This document shows, piece by piece, positions 1 to 5,092 of a stretch of 6,910 bases of DNA (position 1 is its first letter; the number at the start of each line of letters is the position of its first letter). The notes beneath the pieces were generated by a model. That model was not told the origin of the DNA, did not search any database, and saw only the letters and a program-made list of their open reading frames with translations. This DNA is from Pseudomonadota bacterium (GTDB lineage: Bacteria; Pseudomonadota; Alphaproteobacteria; Rhizobiales; Devosiaceae). A program made the translations under genes and the position numbers. The stretch is from contig JAEYTN010000153.1 in assembly GCA_023433985.1 (NCBI GenBank), forward strand, positions 1-6,910, written 5' to 3'.

Positions 1-348
1 CACAACCTGCTCAACCTGTTCGAGCTCAACGGCGCGACCCGCTGGCAGACGCTGATCCACCTCAAGCTCCCCTCCTCCCTGCCCTATTTCGCGGCGGCGC
101 TCCGCATCGGCGGCGGCCTGTCGCTCATCGCAGCCGTGGTGGCGGAGTTCGCAGTGGGCTCGGCTGGCCGTGGCTCGGGCCTCGCCTTCCGTCTGCTCGA
201 GAGCGGCTACCGCCTCAACTACCCGCGCCTCTACGCCGCGCTGGTGCTGCTGATGATCACCGGCGTCGCCATCTTCGCCCTCACCAGCTTCATCTCCTGG
301 CTGCTGCTGCACCGCTGGCACGAGAGCGCGCTCAAGCGGGAGAACTAG
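1..348 (+). CDS. ABC transporter permease, NitT/TauT (SsuC/ThiX-like) type, 5'-truncated
   Basis: Only the C-terminal 115 residues are visible; the frame is open from the first base and ends at TAG 346-348. The protein is an inner-membrane channel subunit of a BPD_transp_1 importer. The cytoplasmic EAA loop that docks on the ATPase is seen at visible residues 8-30 (E8, G11, then LP at 23-24). Hydrophobic stretches follow at about 30-48 and 78-100. The tail ending RRW/HRWHESAL is typical, from memory, of permeases in the nitrate/taurine/aliphatic sulfonate/pyrimidine group. The genes for the ATPase and binding protein would be expected upstream, outside the window. The next gene starts 3 bp downstream, so the permease probably imports the substrate of the following hydrolase. 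Family assignment is firm; the substrate cannot be read from this fragment. Confidence 0.9.
   Translation, partial: HNLLNLFELNGATRWQTLIHLKLPSSLPYFAAALRIGGGLSLIAAVVAEFAVGSAGRGSGLAFRLLESGYRLNYPRLYAALVLLMITGVAIFALTSFISWLLLHRWHESALKREN
338..343 (+). promoter_or_regulatory. Ribosome binding site supporting the GTG start at 352
   Basis: GGGAGA lies inside the last codons of the permease, 8 nt before the GTG at 352. It is a good Shine-Dalgarno match and is the reason to accept the GTG as the start of the amidohydrolase gene. No in-frame ATG lies near this point. Confidence 0.6.
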
Positions 349-351
349 GCC

Positions 352-1668
352 GTGCACGGCACTCCCAGCCTATCCACCGGCACCGTCACGCTGCGTAACG
401 CCCGCGTGCCGGCCGCCGCGACGGGCAGCATCGGCAACGGGTCGGTTGCCTCGGTGGATATCGAGATCGCCGGCGGCCGCATCGCCACCATTCGCGCCAC
501 GGGGTCGGCGCCGGTCGAAGGGCCGGCCTACGACATGGACGGGGGCCTCATCCTCCCCGCCTTCGTCGACGTCCACACGCATCTCGACAAGGGCCATATC
601 TGGCCGCGCAAGGAGAATCCGGACGGCACCTGGCTCGGCGCCCTCCTCGCCGTCGCCAACGACCGCGAGCGCCTCTGGGCCGCCGAGGACGTCGAGCGCC
701 GCTTCGATTTCGCGCTCCGCTGCGCCTGGGCGCACGGCACCGCCGCCATCCGTACGCATCTCGATTCCACCCCGCCGCAGCACGAGATCAGCTGGGCGCT
801 GTTCGAGAAGATGCGCGACCGCTGGGCCGGTCGCATCGAGCTGCAGGCCGTCGCCATCGTCGGCCCTGACACGCTGATCGACGCAGCCGAGCTCGACACT
901 GTGACCCGTCAGGTGAAAGCCTCGGGCGGTCTGCTCGGCGGCTCCGTCGCCACCTTCGACCGCTCGAAGGAAGCAATGCTCCGCGTCGTCGAGAAGGCCG
1001 GCAACCTCGGGCTCGACCTCGACCTCCATACCGACGAAACCGGCAATCCCGATGCCCATGCCCTGCTCCACCTCGCCGAGGCGGTGCTCGAAACCGGCTA
1101 CACGGGCAAGGTGATGGCCGGCCATTGCTGCGTGCTCACCGTGCAGGACGAGCGCACGGTCAGAACCACCATCGACAAGGCCGTGGAAGCGGGCATCGCC
1201 ATCGTCTCGCTGCCCATGTGCAACATTTACCTGCAGGATCGCGAGAACGGGAACGGCGCCGTCCGCACGCCGATCCGCCGCGGAGCCACGCTGCTCAACG
1301 AGTTCAAGGCCGCCGGCGCCGAAGTCGCCATCGCCTCCGACAACACCCGCGACCCGTTCTACGCCTATGGCGATCTCGATGGCGTGGAAGTGCTGCGCGA
1401 AGGCGCCCGCATCCTCCATTTCGACCATCCGCAGGAGCAGGCCTGGGACTGGGTGCGCGCCGTCGGCTCCGCCCCCGCCGCGCATGCCGGCTTCACCTAC
1501 AAGGCGGTGATTGAACCCGGCGCGCCCGCCGACCTGGTACTGTTCCGCGCCCGCAGCTGGACCGAGCTCAATTCGCGCCCGCAGGCCGACCGGATTGTCC
1601 TCAGGTCAGGCCGCGCCATCGACACCACGCTACCCGACTACCGCGAACTCGACGACCTGATGGAGTAA
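352..1668 (+). CDS. Cytosine-deaminase-like amidohydrolase (CodA family, substrate uncertain)
   Basis: A 438-residue metal-dependent hydrolase of the amidohydrolase superfamily, close in length to E. coli CodA (about 427). A short N-terminal beta domain (about 1-68) precedes the barrel. The metal and catalytic residues can all be placed: H75 and H77 (HTHLDK), H226 and the proton-shuttle E229 (HTDE), H258 (GHCC) and D330 (SDN). Their spacing follows CodA H61/H63, H214/E217, H246 and D313. The enzyme is cytoplasmic and is expected to remove ammonia from, or open, a cyclic amidine or amide. By eye, CodA's cytosine-binding Q156 aligns with G171, D314 with N331 and W319 with F336, so the substrate is probably not cytosine itself. 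The gene sits 3 bp after an importer permease and 7 bp before a flavin oxidoreductase, indicating one catabolic operon. It is often annotated as cytosine deaminase; family is certain, substrate is not. Confidence 0.88.
   Translation: MHGTPSLSTGTVTLRNARVPAAATGSIGNGSVASVDIEIAGGRIATIRATGSAPVEGPAYDMDGGLILPAFVDVHTHLDKGHIWPRKENPDGTWLGALLAVANDRERLWAAEDVERRFDFALRCAWAHGTAAIRTHLDSTPPQHEISWALFEKMRDRWAGRIELQAVAIVGPDTLIDAAELDTVTRQVKASGGLLGGSVATFDRSKEAMLRVVEKAGNLGLDLDLHTDETGNPDAHALLHLAEAVLETGYTGKVMAGHCCVLTVQDERTVRTTIDKAVEAGIAIVSLPMCNIYLQDRENGNGAVRTPIRRGATLLNEFKAAGAEVAIASDNTRDPFYAYGDLDGVEVLREGARILHFDHPQEQAWDWVRAVGSAPAAHAGFTYKAVIEPGAPADLVLFRARSWTELNSRPQADRIVLRSGRAIDTTLPDYRELDDLME
1662..1665 (+). promoter_or_regulatory. 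Ribosome binding site for the FAD oxidoreductase
   Basis: GGAG overlaps the end of the amidohydrolase gene (ATGGAGTAA) and stands 10 nt before the ATG at 1676. It supports that start and suggests coupling with the upstream gene. Confidence 0.5.
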
Positions 1669-1675
1669 CAACAAG

Positions 1676-3085
1676 ATGAACCTCGAAGGCTTCCGCGCCG
1701 CGCTCGGCGAGATTCCGGTCGAAGACAATCCCCGCATCGTCCAGCAGAAGAGCCGTGACCACTACTGGTACTCGCCGCGCCTGAAGCAGCAGCTCGAGGG
1801 TGTCACCGCCCAGCTTGTCGTCTCGCCGCGTTCCACCGAGGAAGTGGTGACCGCGCTCCGTGCCGCCTTCGCCAACGAGGTGCCGATCACGCCCCGCGGC
1901 GCCGGCACCGGCAATTACGGGCAGGCCATGCCGCTTTCGGGCGGCGCCATCCTCAGCCTCACCAACATGGACAAGGTGCTGAAGGTCGAGAGCGACCGGG
2001 TGCGGGCCGAAGCCGGCATCGTCCTCGAGAAGCTCGACGAGGAGACCATTCACGCCGTCAACGGCGAGATGCGCTTCCACCCCTCGACCTACCGCATGGC
2101 GACGCTGGGCGGCTTCATCGCCGGCGGCTCGGGCGGCGTCGGCTCCATCCGCTGGGGCGGCCTCAGGAACTTCGGCAACATCCTCGGACTCAAGGTCGTC
2201 ACCTGCGAGGCCGAGCCGCGGGTGCTCGACCTTACCGGGCCGGATATCCTCAAGGTGGCGCACGCCTACGGCACCAACGGCATCATCGTCGAGGCCGAGG
2301 TCCCGCTGGCCGCGCACTACGACTGGGTCGACATGATGGTCGGCTTCGATTCCGCCATCGAGGCGGTGGCGTTCGCCGAGCAGGTGGCGCTGCAGGATGG
2401 GCTGCTGTGCAAGGAGATTTCGCCGGTCGCCGCGCCCGTCGCCCACGATTACTTCAACCGCCACCGCCCCTATATCCGCAGCCGCGAGCAGTCGGTCGTG
2501 CTGCTGATGGTGGCGCCGGCCGCCGTACCGGCGATGCTCGATTTCGTCGCCTTCCACCGTGGCGACCTGCTGCTCAACGGCGCGGCCCTCGAACCCGAGG
2601 CAAAGGCCAAGCTGCCCCCCGTCTACGAGCTCGCCTGGAACCACACCACGCTGCGCGGCCTCAAGATCGACCCCACCATCACCTACCTGCAGACGCAGTA
2701 TCGCGACCTCGAGCACGTGAAATGGGCGATCGAGACGTTCGGCGACGAGCTGCCCATGCATATCGAGATGACCAGGTTCGACGGCCGCGTCGTGTTCTCG
2801 GGCCTCCCCATCGTGCGCTACACCTCCGAGGAGCGGCTCGAGGAGATCATCCGCCTGCATGAGGAAAACGGCTGCCTGGTCTTCAACCCGCACCGCTACA
2901 CCCTCGAGGAAGGCGGCATGAAGCAGACCGACCGCGCGCAGCTCGCCTTCAAGAAGGAGGCCGATCCCAAGGGCATCCTCAACCCCGGCAAGATGATCGC
3001 CTGGGACGACCCGGACTTCGATTTCGAATCCGGCCGCACCTGGCTCTTCACCGGCCTCTACACGCTGGGCAGCGCCGCCGAATGA
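1676..3085 (+). CDS. FAD-binding oxidoreductase, GlcD-like (PCMH/VAO type)
   Basis: A 469-residue cytoplasmic flavoprotein. The N-terminal FAD-binding domain (about 40-215) shows the pyrophosphate-binding motif TPRGAGTGN at 72-80 and a glycine-rich segment at 142-170 (LGGFIAGGSGG core). The C-terminal oxidase domain runs to the typical DPKGILNPGKMI at 430-441. No histidine is placed as in covalently flavinylated members, so FAD is probably held non-covalently. Relatives oxidise hydroxy acids or other small carbon compounds (glycolate, D-lactate and similar). The name GlcD describes the fold only. No iron-sulfur CCG-type partner is visible nearby. The ATG at 1676 has a GGAG upstream; the stop overlaps the next start (ATGA at 3082-3085), so the two redox genes are translationally coupled. 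It probably oxidises the product of the preceding hydrolase; this is inference from position. Confidence 0.88.
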   Translation: MNLEGFRAALGEIPVEDNPRIVQQKSRDHYWYSPRLKQQLEGVTAQLVVSPRSTEEVVTALRAAFANEVPITPRGAGTGNYGQAMPLSGGAILSLTNMDKVLKVESDRVRAEAGIVLEKLDEETIHAVNGEMRFHPSTYRMATLGGFIAGGSGGVGSIRWGGLRNFGNILGLKVVTCEAEPRVLDLTGPDILKVAHAYGTNGIIVEAEVPLAAHYDWVDMMVGFDSAIEAVAFAEQVALQDGLLCKEISPVAAPVAHDYFNRHRPYIRSREQSVVLLMVAPAAVPAMLDFVAFHRGDLLLNGAALEPEAKAKLPPVYELAWNHTTLRGLKIDPTITYLQTQYRDLEHVKWAIETFGDELPMHIEMTRFDGRVVFSGLPIVRYTSEERLEEIIRLHEENGCLVFNPHRYTLEEGGMKQTDRAQLAFKKEADPKGILNPGKMIAWDDPDFDFESGRTWLFTGLYTLGSAAE

Positions 3086-3684
3086 GGGTCCACGTCATCC
3101 ATGCCCACCCCGTCGAGACCAGCTACAACCGGGCGCTGTTCAACGCCGCCTGCGAGGCGCTGCGGGCCAAGGGCGACGAGGTCGATGCGCTCAACCTCTA
3201 CGACGAGGACTTCCGCGCCGCGATGTCGCGGCAGGAGCGGCTCGACTACCACGAGGTGCCGGGCAACCTGACGCCCGAGATCAAGCCCTACGTGGATCGC
3301 CTCCGCGCCTGCGACAAGATCGTCTTTGTCCACCCGGTCTGGAACTACGGCTATCCTGCGATTCTGAAGGGCTACTTCGACCGCATCTTCCTGCCGGGCG
3401 TCAGCTTCGTGCTCGAGGGCGGCGACGAGCCCGACAAGGGGAAGCTCGTGCCGGCGATGAAGAACATCAAGAAGGTCGCCTACATCACCACCTATGGCGG
3501 CGACCAGTTCCGCACCTGGATCATGGGCGATCCACCGCGCCGCCTCGCCATGCGCTGGGCCTGGGTCACCTTCGGCACGCCCACCCCACCCAAGTACCTC
3601 GCTCTCTACAACATGAACGGCGCGACGCCGGAGCGTCTGACGGCGTTCATCAATAAGGTCAAACGCGAGATGGCGGCCTTCTAG
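3082..3684 (+). CDS. NAD(P)H-dependent oxidoreductase, flavodoxin-like fold (MdaB/NQO-like)
   Basis: A 200-residue protein of the Flavodoxin_2 family, near the usual length for bacterial NAD(P)H:quinone oxidoreductases. The first strand and FMN/FAD phosphate loop are at 1-17 (VIHAHPVETSYN). The core signature HPVWNYGYPAILKGYFDRIFLPG occupies 84-106, matching the PxW...PAxLKGWxDRVF pattern of the family. The third flavin-contacting segment TTYGG is at 136-140. It is expected to transfer hydride from NAD(P)H through bound flavin to a quinone, a flavin or a small electrophile in the cytoplasm. The ATG sits in a 4-bp ATGA overlap with the upstream gene and has no strong ribosome binding site of its own, pointing to translational reinitiation. 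It is the last gene of the operon. Its role in the pathway is not known: it may supply reduced flavin, or detoxify a quinone-like intermediate. Confidence 0.88.
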   Translation: MRVHVIHAHPVETSYNRALFNAACEALRAKGDEVDALNLYDEDFRAAMSRQERLDYHEVPGNLTPEIKPYVDRLRACDKIVFVHPVWNYGYPAILKGYFDRIFLPGVSFVLEGGDEPDKGKLVPAMKNIKKVAYITTYGGDQFRTWIMGDPPRRLAMRWAWVTFGTPTPPKYLALYNMNGATPERLTAFINKVKREMAAF

Positions 3685-3690
3685 GCCGCC
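3672..3690 (+). terminator. GC-rich hairpin spanning the operon's last stop codon
   Basis: Arms GGCGGCC (3672-3678) and GGCCGCC (3684-3690) are perfectly complementary with a 5-nt loop. The TAG stop (3682-3684) lies in the loop and first base of the second arm. There is no U-tract after it, so it may be a weak terminator or a 3'-end stabilising structure, not a classical intrinsic terminator. Confidence 0.4.
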
Positions 3691-3696
3691 TCGATC

Positions 3697-3724
3697 CGTT
3701 CAGGAAGCGTTCAGAAACCGTTCA
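3697..3724. repeat. Three CGTTCA direct repeats at exact 11-bp spacing (response-regulator-like site)
   Basis: CGTTCA occurs at 3697-3702, 3708-3713 and 3719-3724. The first two 11-mers, CGTTCAGGAAG and CGTTCAGAAAC, agree at 9 of 11 positions. An 11-bp period of 6-7 bp direct repeats is the known geometry of OmpR/PhoB-family DNA sites, where tandem dimers bind one DNA face. The regulator is not identified and no gene starts immediately downstream on either strand. No clear -10 box was found. Calling it an operator is inference from spacing alone. Confidence 0.45.
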
Positions 3725-3789
3725 TCTTCGCTGCCTTTCGCCCTCTTCGAGTAGGGCGGGCTGATCGAAGCTTCGGTCGACAGGATGTA

Positions 3790-3816
3790 CGAAAGGCCCG
3801 GAAACCGGGCCTTTCG
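3790..3816. terminator. Perfect 12-bp stem-loop between convergent genes, probably bidirectional terminator
   Basis: CGAAAGGCCCGG (3790-3801) and CCGGGCCTTTCG (3805-3816) form a perfect stem around an AAA loop. It lies 105 nt past the + strand operon stop and 58 nt past the stop of the convergent - strand hydrolase gene. The T-run is short (TTT within the arm) and no long U-tract follows on either strand, as is common in high-GC alphaproteobacteria. The symmetry and position between convergent genes favour use in both directions. Confidence 0.75.
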
Positions 3817-3874
3817 CCAACTTATCCCCGCTACGGCGAACCGCATCATACTAGGCGGCAGAAAGGGGAGAATA

Positions 3875-4873
3875 TCAGCCGTACTTCCAGCCGCGCTTGA
3901 ACTGGTAGAAGACGTGGAGACCGATCTTGGTCACCTTCTTCATGCGCGGCGCCCAGTGCGGCTTCACGTAGGTGGCGTGGTAGTGGGTGGCGTAGCCGAC
4001 CTCGGGCAGGTACTCGGCGCCGGAGACGACGTCCCTGGCAATCTGCTGGGCCTGCTTCCAGGACTTGCCCTCGTCCACCTTCTCGGGAATGCCGTCGCAG
4101 GCAAAGGAGAACTGGCAGGCGTTACGTTTGGATTGGTTCTGGTAGACGACGCCGCAGATGGTGTCGGGGTAGAGCTTGTGCCCGACGCGGTTCATCACGA
4201 CCTGCGCCACCGCAACCTGCCCGCGATAGCTCTCGCCGCGCGCCTCGAAGTAGATGGCGGTGGCCATGCACCAGAGTTCCTTGTCGGAGACCTTCTTGCC
4301 CTTCTTGTCCACCGCGGCGCCGTCGAAGGTGGTCGCCGGCAGCTCCTCGCGGGCATAGGCGAGTTCCTTGGACATGCTCTTGGGCACCGGCGCAGCGTCA
4401 CCGGGCGCCAGCGCATCGATCGCGTCAAGGGCAGCCGAACCGGCACTCGCCGGATCGATGGCCGCGACCGCAATGCGCTCGCCGTCGGCCGGAGCATCGA
4501 CCGGCTTGGTGGCGAGCTCCGGGCTCCGCAGCGCGGCGATCCGCGCCCGGATGTCGTCGAAGCCGGCGGTCATGGCGATGAGGTCGACCTGCGGCCGCGC
4601 TCGGTCCTGCTTCAGCGCCCGGTTGGCGCCGTTGAAGCTGGCGCTCTGGAACAGGTCGACGGAGCCGGTGATGATCACGTCGGTGCCGACGCGCTCGATG
4701 GTGGCCGATGGCGCGACGCTCGCCGCGCGAATATCGCCCGCCATGCCGGGGGCATGGGCGGGAAAGGTGAGGGTGACGCTCGAGATGACGAGCAGCACGA
4801 GGCCCAGCAGGCACTTGAGCGCAGCCAGCTCGCGGCGGGCCCGGCTCAGCGGGGTGGTCCGGTATTGGGCCAT
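3875..4873 (-). CDS. Cell wall hydrolase, SleB/CwlJ family (Hydrolase_2)
   Basis: A 332-residue protein from the ATG at 4873. An in-frame GTG at 4894 would add 7 residues; neither start has a clear ribosome binding site. The ATG was preferred because it is the commoner codon and gives a shorter n-region. Residues 16-41 form a basic-then-hydrophobic signal ending FPAHA, either a cleavable signal peptide or an anchor, so the protein acts in the periplasm. Residues about 45-195 are a poorly conserved, Ala/Pro/Asp-rich linker. The catalytic domain (about 198-330) begins KELWCMA, includes IYFEARGE with the likely catalytic E210, the QVVMNR segment, a QFSFACDG motif and ATHYHATYVKPHW at 295-307. 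Four cysteines (202, 240, 253, 259) could form disulfides. Family members cleave peptidoglycan glycan strands as lytic transglycosylases or muramidases. In this non-spore-former the role is probably wall remodelling. It is transcribed alone, convergent with the operon. Confidence 0.87.
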   Translation of the reverse strand: MAQYRTTPLSRARRELAALKCLLGLVLLVISSVTLTFPAHAPGMAGDIRAASVAPSATIERVGTDVIITGSVDLFQSASFNGANRALKQDRARPQVDLIAMTAGFDDIRARIAALRSPELATKPVDAPADGERIAVAAIDPASAGSAALDAIDALAPGDAAPVPKSMSKELAYAREELPATTFDGAAVDKKGKKVSDKELWCMATAIYFEARGESYRGQVAVAQVVMNRVGHKLYPDTICGVVYQNQSKRNACQFSFACDGIPEKVDEGKSWKQAQQIARDVVSGAEYLPEVGYATHYHATYVKPHWAPRMKKVTKIGLHVFYQFKRGWKYG

Positions 4874-4968
4874 CTGTACGCTTTTACTATCCACGCAGAA
4901 CGCAACACGAGAGACGCGCCGGCAACTCAGCTAAACTGTGACGCAAATGCCGACGGACTGAATAATGA

Positions 4969-4989
4969 GGGGTTAGGGTTAGGGCGAGG
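4969..4989 (+). repeat. G-run cluster with TTAGGG repeats upstream of the cell wall hydrolase gene
   Basis: G-runs at 4969-4972, 4976-4978, 4982-4984 and 4988-4989 are separated by three-base loops TTA, TTA and CGA. The last run has only two Gs, so a two-tetrad or bulged G-quadruplex is possible on the + strand. It lies about 95 bp before the hydrolase start, on the strand opposite to its coding strand, and reads CCCTAA repeats on the coding strand. It may be part of the promoter region, but no function is shown. Confidence 0.4.
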
Positions 4990-5052
4990 TAAACAGCCCG
5001 ATCGCGGCGTGGATTTGAGTGTCCCGCGGCGGACCGATGGCAGGAATGGGAT

Positions 5053-5081
5053 CAATTATGACAGCAATGCTGTCGTGATTG
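5053..5081. repeat. 29-bp imperfect inverted repeat after the PPDK-like gene (terminator or operator)
   Basis: The core GACAGCA (5060-5066) and TGCTGTC (5068-5074) is perfect around a single A at 5067. Flanks 5053-5059 and 5075-5081 extend the symmetry to 14 positions per side with two non-Watson-Crick positions. It begins 11 nt past the TAA of the PPDK-like gene on the - strand, so it may end that transcript, although only a short A/T-rich run follows. The near-perfect symmetry would also suit a dimeric DNA-binding protein. Confidence 0.45.
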
Positions 5082-5092
5082 CCGGAGCTGCC

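Noticed and set aside
370..1485. 371-codon open frame on the - strand inside the amidohydrolase gene
   Set aside because: Shadow of a high-GC gene: the protein is Gly/Ala/Asp/Val/Arg-rich with no recognisable domain, while the + strand frame carries all catalytic motifs.
352..1668. Naming the hydrolase codA
   Set aside because: Family matches, but residues that recognise cytosine appear replaced, so the symbol would overstate the function.
1601..2893. 430-codon open frame on the - strand inside the FAD oxidoreductase gene
   Set aside because: The + strand frame has clear FAD-binding motifs; the antisense product shows low-complexity composition and no family signature.
3785..3874. ATG at 3785 opening a short + strand frame through the terminator hairpin
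   Set aside because: No ribosome binding site; it reads through a perfect terminator stem and continues antisense into the hydrolase gene.
4368..4934. 188-codon + strand frame opposite the cell wall hydrolase gene
   Set aside because: Ser/Ala/Arg-rich shadow over the variable linker of a convincing SleB-family gene; no ribosome binding site or motif.
4969..4989. True telomere or replicon end
   Set aside because: Only two TTAGGG units, internal position between ordinary genes, and no hairpin-end or terminal-repeat structure.
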